Made by a program: the position numbers and the translations under genes. 7,500 nucleotides of DNA from Acidobacteriota bacterium (GTDB lineage: Bacteria > Acidobacteriota > HRBIN11), in assembly GCA_030550225.1 (NCBI GenBank), contig JAUQPV010000021.1, positions 1 through 7,500 on the forward strand, read 5' to 3'. The notes beneath the pieces were generated by a model. It was not told where the DNA came from, made no database searches, and saw only the letters and a program-made list of their open reading frames with translations. This document shows positions 1 to 5,634 of the stretch, piece by piece. Each line of letters starts with the position of its first letter. Position 1 is the stretch's first letter.

Positions 1-11
1 GGAGGTCGACC

Positions 12-233
12 ATGGCGTTGCTCCGCCTTCGGAAAGAAGAGGCCAAAGCCCCCCATCCCCCAGCCGGTTCCTTCCCCAAATCCTTCTTTAAGATCCACCC
101 CGTGGACCTGGGCGTCTTGCTGTTTCTCATCGTGGGCTTTCCAGTCTCCGTGGTCTTCTTGCCGAGTCTCCTCAGTCTGCTCTTGCTCCTGACCGTCATC
201 ATGGGATGGGTTGCCTGGAAGCGGACACGGTAA
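12..233 (+). CDS. small membrane protein, unknown function (73 aa)
   Basis: The start is an ATG preceded by GGAGG at 1-5 with 6 bases between, which is a good ribosome binding site, and the frame closes at TAA 231-233. The first 30 or so residues are polar, with several Lys and Pro. From about residue 31 to 68 the protein is almost continuously hydrophobic, interrupted by Gly-Phe-Pro near residues 42-44, so it can form two short helices in a hairpin or one long bent segment. It ends in a basic Trp-Lys-Arg-Thr-Arg tail, which by the positive-inside rule should be cytoplasmic. No catalytic motif is visible and I do not recognise a family. The gene upstream is outside the window, so operon membership is unknown. 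The clear ribosome binding site and hydrophobic pattern make it a likely real gene. Confidence 0.72.
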   Translation: MALLRLRKEEAKAPHPPAGSFPKSFFKIHPVDLGVLLFLIVGFPVSVVFLPSLLSLLLLLTVIMGWVAWKRTR

Positions 234-240
234 ATCCAGG

Positions 241-409
241 TGCCGGGCCCTGGGTGTCGAGTCTCGGCAGGGGCATCGTGAGAGGCAGATCGCCGGCGTT
301 CGGTCTTCGAGATTCGGTTCGACCTAACCTTGCATCCACCGCCGAAGGCTGAACGCCGGTCCCAGACCTGAGAGGCACCCGGGTCGCCCAAACAGGTAAC
401 CCAGGCCCG
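241..409. repeat. nested inverted repeat in spacer downstream of the small membrane protein
   Basis: An outer stem pairs 244-255 with 399-409, with C248 bulged. An inner 17-bp stem pairs 293-309 with 343-359 without mismatch if two G-U pairs are allowed, leaving a 33-nt loop. The left end, 241-261, matches 18 of 21 positions with 2380-2400 in another spacer. No T-run follows, so it is not a standard intrinsic terminator. It may be a REP- or MITE-like palindromic element or a structured 3' region. Confidence 0.6.
298..318 (+). repeat. degenerate heptad array (gttcggt / cttcgag / attcggt)
   Basis: Three consecutive 7-base units lie in register: gttcggt, cttcgag and attcggt. The array overlaps the left arm and loop of the inner inverted repeat. 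The same words, or versions differing by one base, recur in the spacer at 1428-1455, and gttcggt also occurs at 2402-2408. Confidence 0.5.
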
Positions 410-443
410 CCTCCACTCCCGGTTTCCTGGCCCTTCCTCTTCG

Positions 444-478
444 CGTCTTGCATCCTGCATCCTGCATCCTGTATCTTG
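444..478 (+). repeat. five-unit heptamer tandem repeat (consensus catcctg)
   Basis: Five contiguous 7-base units are cgtcttg, catcctg, catcctg, catcctg and tatcttg. The three central copies are identical and the outer two each differ by two bases. The array ends 58 bp upstream of the dehydrogenase start. Its period and degeneracy match the other spacer arrays, though the word is different. Confidence 0.8.
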
Positions 479-536
479 ACTCTGGGCTGAGGTATACCCC
501 TTTGGACTATCCTTGAGACCCAAGGAGAAGCAGACC

Positions 537-1421
537 ATGGCCGGTTCCATCCGGAAAGTCGGCGTCGTCGGATGCGGCCTGATGGGGTCGGGCATCGCTC
601 ACGTGACGGCCCATGCGGGCTATTCGGTCGTCGTTCGGGAGGTCTCGCCGGAGCTCTTGGAGAAGGGTATCCAAAACGTGCGGAATTCTATCCAGCGCTG
701 GTCGGTCCGGAAGGGCCAAATGACAGAAGAAGAAGGCCAAGCCTTGGTCGCCCGCATCCAGTTCACGACTGAACTCCAGCCCCTGGCCGACTGCGACCTC
801 GTCATCGAGGCCATCACCGAAAATATGGACATGAAGAAACAGCTCTTCCGGGAGCTGGACAAGCTCTGCAAGCCGGAAGCTATCTTCGCCAGTAACACGT
901 CGTCGTTGTGCATCACCGAGATGGCCGTCGTCACGAAACGGCCGGCCCGATTTCTGGGTCTTCACTTCTTCAATCCAGTCCCCGTCATGAAGCTCGTCGA
1001 AATCATCCGGACGGACCTGACGGCCCCGGAGACGGTCGAGACGGTCCTCGGGTTCGTGCAAACCCTGGGCAAGACGCCCGTCCGGGCGCCGGACCGACCA
1101 GGCTTTATCGTCAACCGTCTCCTCGTCCCTTACCTCCTGGACGCCGTCCGGTGCCTCGAGGAGGGCCTGTCGACGCCGGAGGAGATCGATCAGGCCATGG
1201 TCCTCGGCTGTGGTCATCCGATGGGGCCTTTCACGCTCCTCGACTTCGTCGGCCTCGACACGACGTACTACATCGCTCAGGCGATGTATGACGAATTCAA
1301 GGACCCCCGGTATGCGCCGCCGCCGCTCCTGAAGCGGATGGTCCTGGCCGGCTTTCACGGCCGCAAGACGGGCCGAGGTTTCTACGACTACACGAAGAAA
1401 GAGGAGGGGAAGGCCGGATAG
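537..1421 (+). CDS. hbd: 3-hydroxybutyryl-CoA dehydrogenase (3-hydroxyacyl-CoA dehydrogenase family)
   Basis: This enzyme should oxidise (S)-3-hydroxybutyryl-CoA, or another short-chain 3-hydroxyacyl-CoA, to the 3-keto form with NAD(P), or run in reverse, in the cytoplasm. At 294 residues it has the usual length of the single-domain bacterial family. The N-terminal Rossmann domain has Gly12-x-Gly14-x-x-Gly17. Glu35 at the end of the second strand favours NAD over NADP. The catalytic set is present: Ser122 in SNTSSL, His143 in LHFFNP, Glu155, and Asn193 in FIVNR. The C-terminal domain carries HPMGPFTLLDFVGLD. I chose ATG 537 because AAGGAG at 522-527 lies 9 bases before it; an in-frame TTG at 513 would add 8 residues but has no ribosome binding site. 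The next gene encodes the following step, 149 bp away. Physiological direction (beta-oxidation, butyrate-type or PHB-related metabolism) cannot be read from the sequence. PaaH- or FadB2-type naming is equally possible. Confidence 0.95.
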   Translation: MAGSIRKVGVVGCGLMGSGIAHVTAHAGYSVVVREVSPELLEKGIQNVRNSIQRWSVRKGQMTEEEGQALVARIQFTTELQPLADCDLVIEAITENMDMKKQLFRELDKLCKPEAIFASNTSSLCITEMAVVTKRPARFLGLHFFNPVPVMKLVEIIRTDLTAPETVETVLGFVQTLGKTPVRAPDRPGFIVNRLLVPYLLDAVRCLEEGLSTPEEIDQAMVLGCGHPMGPFTLLDFVGLDTTYYIAQAMYDEFKDPRYAPPPLLKRMVLAGFHGRKTGRGFYDYTKKEEGKAG

Positions 1422-1427
1422 GGCGAA

Positions 1428-1455
1428 CTTCGAATCTCGGTCCTCGGTGTTCGGT
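1428..1455 (+). repeat. degenerate heptad array (cttcgaa / tctcggt / cctcggt / gttcggt)
   Basis: Four consecutive 7-base units begin 6 bases after the dehydrogenase stop codon: cttcgaa, tctcggt, cctcggt and gttcggt. The last three share TCGGT. Both cttcga(n) and gttcggt also occur in the array at 298-318, so the two spacers share vocabulary as well as period. Confidence 0.55.
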
Positions 1456-1470
1456 TTCCCCATTTCCAGC

Positions 1471-1517
1471 GGGTGAGGGCCCTTACCCCGGTTCCCCTCC
1501 CGGGGAGAGGAATCGGG
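1471..1517. repeat. overlapping palindromes between the dehydrogenase and hydratase genes
   Basis: A stem of about 14 bp pairs 1487-1500 with 1504-1517. It has one C/A mismatch, one G-U pair and a 3-base loop. A second palindrome, gggtgaggg at 1471-1479 against cccttaccc at 1480-1488, shares bases with the first stem, so the two folds exclude each other. The text resembles the CCCTCACCCC...CCCTCTCCC...GGGAGAGGG intergenic palindromes I recall from many GC-rich bacterial genomes; that resemblance is from memory. No T-run follows, so a terminator role is uncertain. Confidence 0.55.
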
Positions 1518-1570
1518 AGAAGGTATTCGGTCCCGTAGAGAGAATTCCTGCTTACGTGGAGGGGCGACCC

Positions 1571-2368
1571 ATGGAATTCCAGCACATCCGTCTGGAAGTC
1601 GAGCCCGACGGCGTCGCCGTCCTGACGGTGAATCGGCCCGAACGGCGGAACGCTCTAAGCCATCAGACGGTCCGAGAAATCGGCCAGGTCGTCGAGGCCA
1701 TCGCCCGGGGGGAGGATATCGGGGCTACCATTCGGGCTCTCATCATCACAGGTGCCGGTGACAAAGCCTTCGTCTCGGGCGCCGACATTGAGGAACTGTC
1801 TCGTCTGACCCCGGTAGAGGGCTACGAATACACCCGTCAGGGGCAGGCCGTCCTCAACGCCTTAGAAGCTTTGCCTGTCCCGGTCATCGCCGCCGTCAAT
1901 GGGTATGCCCTCGGGGGCGGCTGTGAGTTGGCCCTGGCCTGTCATATCCGTCTGGCCTGCCCGGAGGCCCGTTTTGGCCAACCGGAGGTCCGGCTTGGCA
2001 TCATTCCCGGCTATGGGGGAACCCAGCGTCTGCCTCGCGTCATCGGCAAGGGCCGGGCCCTTGAGTGGATCTTGACGGGCGCCCACTATACGGCCGAGGA
2101 AGCCTACCGGATCGGTCTAGTCAATCGCATCGTACCTCGGGAACAGCTCTTGGACGAGGCGAAGGCCCTGGCCCGACAGATCCTGGCCAACGGCCCCGTC
2201 GCGGTTCGCCTTGCCCTGCGGGCCGTCCAGGAGGGCTTAGAGATGCCTCTCGAAATGGGGCTTCTCCACGAAGCGAGCCTGTTCGCTCTGACGACGGCGA
2301 CCGAAGATATGCGGGAGGGCACTCGGGCCTTCTTGGAAAAGCGAGCGCCCCGGTTTCAGGGACGGTGA
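1571..2368 (+). CDS. enoyl-CoA hydratase (crotonase family)
   Basis: It should add water reversibly across the double bond of crotonyl-CoA or other trans-2-enoyl-CoAs to give the 3-hydroxyacyl-CoA used by the neighbouring dehydrogenase. The 265-residue length fits a single crotonase domain. Visible signatures are NRPERRNALS (21-30), the CoA and oxyanion-hole segment FVSGADI (67-73), the helix start YALGGGCELALAC (112-124), and FGQPEVRLGIIPGYGGTQRLPR (135-156). Both hydratase acid residues are present, Glu119 and Glu139, which supports true hydratase activity over isomerase or decarboxylase relatives. The C-terminus ends in the usual FLEKRAPRFQGR. ATG 1571 is chosen because GGAGG at 1558-1562 lies 8 bases before it; an in-frame GTG at 1556 lies before that site. 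One oddity is ACHIRLA, where most relatives have ACDIR. The palindrome-bearing spacer upstream leaves shared transcription with the dehydrogenase uncertain. Confidence 0.94.
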   Translation: MEFQHIRLEVEPDGVAVLTVNRPERRNALSHQTVREIGQVVEAIARGEDIGATIRALIITGAGDKAFVSGADIEELSRLTPVEGYEYTRQGQAVLNALEALPVPVIAAVNGYALGGGCELALACHIRLACPEARFGQPEVRLGIIPGYGGTQRLPRVIGKGRALEWILTGAHYTAEEAYRIGLVNRIVPREQLLDEAKALARQILANGPVAVRLALRAVQEGLEMPLEMGLLHEASLFALTTATEDMREGTRAFLEKRAPRFQGR

Positions 2369-2379
2369 AAGTATCTCAG

Positions 2380-2447
2380 TGCTGGGGCCTGGGTGTTGAG
2401 CGTTCGGTCAGGGGTCGTGTACCTGACCCCTGAGGCCAAACACCCAG
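2380..2447. repeat. nested inverted repeat with heptad-patterned left arm
   Basis: The outer stem is 9 bp, ctgggtgtt at 2389-2397 with aacacccag at 2439-2447. The inner stem is 9 bp, tcaggggtc at 2408-2416 with gacccctga at 2425-2433, with an 8-base loop. The left part reads in 7-base steps from 2381: gctgggg, cctgggt, gttgagc, gttcggt. Positions 2380-2400 match 241-261 at 18 of 21 bases. It fills the spacer between the hydratase and the DciA-like gene and could attenuate read-through, but it lacks a T-run. Confidence 0.65.
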
Positions 2448-2471
2448 CACCCGATAACCGAAATCAGGTCC

Positions 2472-2927
2472 ATGCAGACAGTTTCGGACGTCCTAACGGC
2501 TTGGATCATCCAGAACGCTCCCGGTCATCCGGCGTGGCAGTGGGTCGGCCTCGTGCGACTGTGGCCAGCCATCGTCGGGGAAGCCTTGGCCCGGGTGTCG
2601 ACACCCGTCCGTTTGCAGGACCGGTCCCTGACGGTCCAGGTCGTCCACCCCGTGTGGCTCGCCGAGCTTCGTCAGCATACCGACATGCTCCTTCAGAACA
2701 TTCGAGAGCGGTGTCCCTGGTGCGATGTCGCCGACATTCAATGGGAGGTCCGGCCGACTCGCCGGGAGCGGTCCGAGCCGACATCTCGCCCGCTCCAGGC
2801 GGTCCGCCTGTCTCCGGAACTGGAGGACCTCCTCGAGACGATGGCCCGCTCGATCCCGGACGCCTGTCTGCGACGCCATTTTATCCGGGCCTGTCGGGCT
2901 TACTGGCAGGCCCGGCACAGTTTCTGA
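2472..2927 (+). CDS. dciA: DUF721/DciA-like protein (predicted replicative helicase loader)
   Basis: This 151-residue protein has the DUF721 pattern. Trp31 is followed by an IVG motif (residues 34-36) and by TPVRL (44-48). A short beta strand LTVQVV then leads to HPVWLAEL (59-66), with the conserved Trp62 and Leu66, and a helix of the LLQNI type (73-77). In bacteria that lack DnaC- or DnaI-type loaders, DciA acts with DnaB to load the helicase at the origin; this is family knowledge and not shown here. Residues from about 98 onward, Arg-rich and then helical with an LSPELEDLL start, are an extension I do not recognise. The ATG at 2472 has only a weak AGG at 2466-2468, 3 bases away, so translation may be modest or the start may differ slightly. 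No dnaA, recF or gyrB, common neighbours of this family, is in the window. Family call is fairly sure; function is inferred. Confidence 0.78.
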   Translation: MQTVSDVLTAWIIQNAPGHPAWQWVGLVRLWPAIVGEALARVSTPVRLQDRSLTVQVVHPVWLAELRQHTDMLLQNIRERCPWCDVADIQWEVRPTRRERSEPTSRPLQAVRLSPELEDLLETMARSIPDACLRRHFIRACRAYWQARHSF

Positions 2928-2993
2928 CCATCTGCCCATCTGCTGACCTCTCGAGTAGTTGGAGATCGGACTTCGGCCCAATACCTGGGACCG

Positions 2994-3737
2994 ATGTTTC
3001 GATGGATTCCCGATGAGACGGTACGGTTTTGGCTGGAGCAATTCGTCGGCATCCGGCTGGCATTGATCGCAGGGGTGTTCGCGTCGGTCGGAGTCGGCTT
3101 GAGCGTCTACGCCGCCGTGGGGACAGTGCGAGGATGGCGTCGGCGCCGACGTTACCCCGACTGGCCGGGTGCGACGGTCCCGGTCCGGGTGCGGAAGGCC
3201 GGGCGGTGGGGTCTTGGGCTCCTGGGCTTGGCCGGGGTGACAGGGGTCCTAACATGGCCGTGGGTGACGGGCTATCAGCGCCTCGACAGTCTGGGCGTGC
3301 AACCCGTCGGCACCCTTCAGGCCCGGCCGGTCGCTGGCGGGACGTGGGATGTCCGCCTCGAGCCGGACGTCCCGAGTCTGGCACCCCTCCAGCGGACCGG
3401 GCGGGGCCTCCGGTGGTTTGTCGTCGGCGCTTTCGTCGAGTGCCCCCCGGCTGTTCGATGGCTCCTACTTCCTTCCCTCCATCGTCCACTCTGGATCGGC
3501 TTTCAGGAGCGGGTCGGCACTTTCATTCTCGCCCGAGACATCGAGCCGATGAGTGAGCCGTTTCTCGACTATGCCTTTCGCCTACTTCGACGGACCGGCC
3601 TGTGTCAGACCCGGGTCCTCGCCTCGGTCCCCGTCGAGGTCCAGGCCGGAAGTCTTCAAGTGCTCGCAACTCCTCGGGGTTATATCTTCATGGGACCTGG
3701 ACGGCGCCGGGACGGCCCGCGTGAGCCCCGGCGCTAA
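2994..3737 (+). CDS. membrane-anchored protein of unknown function, two predicted helices
   Basis: The 247-residue product has two clear hydrophobic segments, about residues 22-45 and 72-92. They are separated by a strongly basic loop containing RGWRRRRR (46-53) and RVRKAGR (65-71). The positive-inside rule places that loop in the cytoplasm, so the N-terminus and the large C-terminal part (about 93-247) should face outward. The C-terminal part is mixed polar and hydrophobic with many Arg, Pro and Val and looks like a folded beta-rich domain; I see no catalytic motif or known family. The tail is again very basic (GRRRDGPREPRR). The start ATG has only a weak GGGA at 2987-2990. The gene follows the DciA-like gene by 66 bp, which contains two copies of ccatctg. 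Codon use resembles its neighbours. Real gene likely; role unknown. Confidence 0.7.
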   Translation: MFRWIPDETVRFWLEQFVGIRLALIAGVFASVGVGLSVYAAVGTVRGWRRRRRYPDWPGATVPVRVRKAGRWGLGLLGLAGVTGVLTWPWVTGYQRLDSLGVQPVGTLQARPVAGGTWDVRLEPDVPSLAPLQRTGRGLRWFVVGAFVECPPAVRWLLLPSLHRPLWIGFQERVGTFILARDIEPMSEPFLDYAFRLLRRTGLCQTRVLASVPVEVQAGSLQVLATPRGYIFMGPGRRRDGPREPRR

Positions 3738-4114
3738 CTTATGGCGGCGGGGTTCACTCCTGATGGATAACCTCATTCCTGGACGGAGATGGACCTATCG
3801 CCCCGCTCGTGGGCCCTCCCCCGCCGCCACCGCCGGGACTCGATGGCCACCACCTCAGGGTAGACGCCTCCCGCCCACCCGCATCGGGGCCTCAGCGTGC
3901 GGCCATCCGCTGCCAGAGACGCCGTCCGCGCGCAACAGCCGTCTCAGCCAGCGGAACTTCTCGTGTCTTTTTGCAAGGTTCGTGCCGTTCGAGGTCTCTC
4001 CCTTCCTTCCGCTTCCCGACAGGCTTTTGCGAACCTTCCGCTTGCCAGTCCGACCGAAGTGTTGACCGGCATAGACAGCATGTTTACGCCGTTAGACAGA
4101 GAGGGGTCAAGACC
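3738..4114. other. 377-bp spacer between convergent genes, no gene identified
   Basis: This stretch lies between the ends of two genes that face each other. Open frames crossing it on the plus strand are compositionally random (Pro-, Arg- and Ser-rich), and the minus strand has no long frame. I found no tRNA, and no RNase P, tmRNA, SRP or 6S signature that I could recognise. An 8-bp inverted repeat pairs aaggttcg (3975-3982) with cgaacctt (4030-4037), and ccttccgctt occurs twice inside it. The motif tagacag occurs twice near 4072-4099. It could hold overlapping 3' untranslated regions, a decayed gene or an unrecognised small RNA. Confidence 0.5.
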
Positions 4115-4855
4115 TCACGGGAGTCGGACGTGGCTTAGGATCCAGTGCCGATACAGAGGAGCCAGCCACGCCTTCAGGAGGACGTCAGCGACAAGCCCCG
4201 CCATAGCCAGGGCCAGCCAAGGCCCACGGTCCCGCAGTCGATAGGCTGTCCGTCGGGCGGGGTCGAAACGGTACAGCAGAGGCTCGGCCAGCAGGACCCC
4301 CAGGACGACATAGGCCAGGACCCGCAAGACGGCATAGACCGGCCAGGCCGTGAGGAAGGTCCAAAGGGGGGCGTCGCTGTGGCGCATCAGCGAGCCCACG
4401 TAGTAGCTCATGTAGTTCATCAAGACGGTTCCCCCATGCATGGAGACCAGGCTCGCCGTAGCCAGAGATGTGGCCACAAACAGTCCCAGCTCGACCCCAT
4501 GACGACGCAAGAATTGACGGGGCTCCGATTCTTCGCCCCGGCCGGTCCGAAGCCAGTCAAACATCCTTTGCCGGTAAGTTTCCCCGTACAAGACCAGAGG
4601 CGCAACGACCGGCCCCTGCCGGTAGGCCCACAGGGTCCCGACGACGCCCAGGGTGGCCGCCCACAGCCACATCCACCGGATGGCCGACCGCCAGGCCCCC
4701 CGGCGTAAGAGCCAGACCATGAGACCGTAGACGGGCAGGGTTTGGAAAACCGGCAGGGCCCAGGGATGCCCGAGGACCTGGCCCAGCCACGTGGCCCCGA
4801 CGACCCACAGGCCAAGGCCACTAACACCAGCGAGCTTTACCCCCAGAGACTTCAC
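4115..4855 (-). CDS. polytopic integral membrane protein, unknown function
   Basis: The 246-residue protein has about six hydrophobic segments: roughly residues 5-28, 33-50, 58-78, 121-139, 161-187 and 210-230. A cytoplasm-like amphipathic and charged region (about 91-120) splits them three and three. A distinctive stretch is VELGLFVATSLATASLVSM followed by MNYMSYYVG (121-154), rich in small residues, Met and Tyr, which may line a substrate or lipid path. I do not recognise the family. The start is GTG at 4855-4853. GGGAGG lies about 14 bases upstream and a GGGGG run about 4-5 bases upstream, so the exact start is less certain than for other genes here. The plus-strand frame on the same bases is Pro- and Gln-rich with no membrane pattern and is a shadow. 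It runs convergently to the membrane protein at 2994-3737 and divergently from the gene at 5059. Confidence 0.75.
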   Translation of the reverse strand: MKSLGVKLAGVSGLGLWVVGATWLGQVLGHPWALPVFQTLPVYGLMVWLLRRGAWRSAIRWMWLWAATLGVVGTLWAYRQGPVVAPLVLYGETYRQRMFDWLRTGRGEESEPRQFLRRHGVELGLFVATSLATASLVSMHGGTVLMNYMSYYVGSLMRHSDAPLWTFLTAWPVYAVLRVLAYVVLGVLLAEPLLYRFDPARRTAYRLRDRGPWLALAMAGLVADVLLKAWLAPLYRHWILSHVRLP

Positions 4856-4922
4856 CGATTCCCCCTGTTCCTCCCTTCAGTCTCGAATCATCCGCCTTTG
4901 GGCATGATCGACCCGGGTGGAA

Positions 4923-4951
4923 ATCATCCTGACCCTTTGGCCAATTCGCAA
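4923..4951 (-). promoter_or_regulatory. weak candidate sigma-70-type promoter for the leftward membrane gene
   Basis: Read leftward, TTGCGA (4951-4946) and GATGAT (4928-4923) are separated by 17 bases. Each matches 4 of 6 consensus positions, and a start near 4916 would give a leader of about 60 nt before the GTG. The -35-like element lies inside the CAATT-word array, so the match may be accidental. Confidence 0.25.
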
Positions 4952-4977
4952 TTTTCTCAATTTCCAATCCCCAATCC
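4942..4977 (+). repeat. CAAT-word array in the divergent intergenic region
   Basis: Five successive units start with caat or ccaat: caattcg, caattttct, caatttc, caatcc and ccaatcc, spaced 6 to 9 bases and mostly 7. It is AT-rich in an otherwise GC-rich region. The array lies between the diverging starts at 4855 and 5059. Confidence 0.6.
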
Positions 4978-5020
4978 GGGGGTCTGTCGCTCCGCGCCCA
5001 CGCCCCGGCTCAGGGGGGAC

Positions 5021-5026
5021 TATAAT
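5021..5026 (+). promoter_or_regulatory. perfect TATAAT -10 box for the DUF6642/permease operon
   Basis: A consensus TATAAT stands out in GC-rich flanking sequence, 33 bases before the ATG at 5059. This would give a leader of about 25 nt that includes AGGAG at 5047-5051. No recognisable TTGACA lies 16-18 bases upstream (that position is CCACGC-like), and there is no TG extension. Activity may therefore depend on an activator or on the perfect -10 box. Confidence 0.55.
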
Positions 5027-5058
5027 ATACCCGCCGGGATGGCCCGAGGAGTCCCCCA

Positions 5059-5622
5059 ATGGCACGGCTACCGACCTACCAGAAAAACATCGCCTGTCTG
5101 GAGTCGCTCTGGGACGCCGACATCGAGAATCGGCTCAGTGTGCGTCCGATCCTGAAGTTGGCCTCGATGATGAACAATGTAAAGTTTACGTATCTCACGT
5201 GCAATACTCGGGAAGAAATGAAACATAACCTTGAAAAACTAAAGAGCCTCAAAGGATACGGCATCCTATACCTGGCCTTTCATGGCAAGCCCGGCGTCAT
5301 CCTCTTGGACGAGTCATCGGTCGACTTGGAAACCCTGGCGGCCTTCATGGGAAAGGGCTTTGCCAACTGGGTCGTCCACTTCGGGAGCTGTTCGACGATC
5401 GACGTAGAGCGGTACCGGATCCGGAACTTCATTAACGCCACGGGCGTTTCTATGGTATTGGGCTACAAGAAAGACGTCGACTGGATCGAGAGCACGGTGA
5501 CCGACCTCCTCCTACTGGATTGGCTCCAGTCGTATAAGAGTATGAAGAGCCTGTGGAACCGGTTCCGCCAGCGGTACCGGGAGCTGGTGGCCCTGACGGG
5601 TCTCATGGCCTTTCATCGGTAG
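5059..5622 (+). CDS. DUF6642-like protein with caspase/CHAT-type His-Cys pair
   Basis: From memory of the family, this 187-residue protein matches DUF6642: an N-terminal NIACLESLWD (10-19), then RPILKL (29-34), then two short hydrophobic strands each ending at a candidate catalytic residue. The strands are ILYLAFHG (69-76), with His75, and WVVHFGSCST (104-113), with Cys111. After these comes GYKKDVDW (135-142), where a specificity loop would lie. A strand-HG and strand-(S/A)C arrangement is typical of clan CD peptidases (caspases, CHAT), so I infer a caspase-like fold; proteolysis is not demonstrated. There is no signal peptide or membrane segment, so it should be cytoplasmic. ATG 5059 has AGGAG at 5047-5051, 7 bases upstream. 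The permease gene follows after 12 bp and probably shares its transcript. By hand count 5161-5280 is 49/120 GC, far lower than the flanking genes, which suggests acquisition. Family fairly sure; activity and target unknown. Confidence 0.85.
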   Translation: MARLPTYQKNIACLESLWDADIENRLSVRPILKLASMMNNVKFTYLTCNTREEMKHNLEKLKSLKGYGILYLAFHGKPGVILLDESSVDLETLAAFMGKGFANWVVHFGSCSTIDVERYRIRNFINATGVSMVLGYKKDVDWIESTVTDLLLLDWLQSYKSMKSLWNRFRQRYRELVALTGLMAFHR

Positions 5623-5634
5623 GGGGAAGACCCC

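Noticed and set aside
476..498. TTGACT and TATACC as a promoter for the dehydrogenase
   Set aside because: The spacing is only 11 bp, too short for a sigma-70 promoter, and the TTG comes from the last unit of the heptamer array.
513..536. TTG start adding 8 residues to the dehydrogenase
   Set aside because: The ribosome binding site AAGGAG at 522-527 lies inside that extension and is well placed for ATG 537.
507..1463. Long minus-strand open frame (318 codons) opposite the dehydrogenase
   Set aside because: It is a shadow caused by GC-rich codon use. The product is Arg- and Asp-rich with no domain, and the plus-strand protein has all family motifs.
2408..2433. Intrinsic terminator after the hydratase gene
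   Set aside because: The stem is good, but no T-run follows on either side, so it is recorded as a repeat instead.
2393..3016. 207-codon plus-strand frame overlapping the DciA-like gene
   Set aside because: It has Arg/Pro/Ser-rich random composition and covers the inverted repeat. The DUF721 frame explains the same bases.
3553..4065. 170-codon frame running from the end of the membrane gene into the spacer
   Set aside because: It is compositionally random and has no ribosome binding site or recognisable motif.
3738..4114. tmRNA, RNase P, SRP or 6S RNA in the convergent spacer
   Set aside because: A ggaaggaag-like string on the minus strand recalls the SRP loop, but the flanking conserved bases and stem are missing. 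None of the other signatures were found.
4145..4708. 187-codon plus-strand frame opposite the leftward membrane gene
   Set aside because: It is Gln- and Pro-rich with no ribosome binding site, whereas the minus frame gives coherent transmembrane segments.
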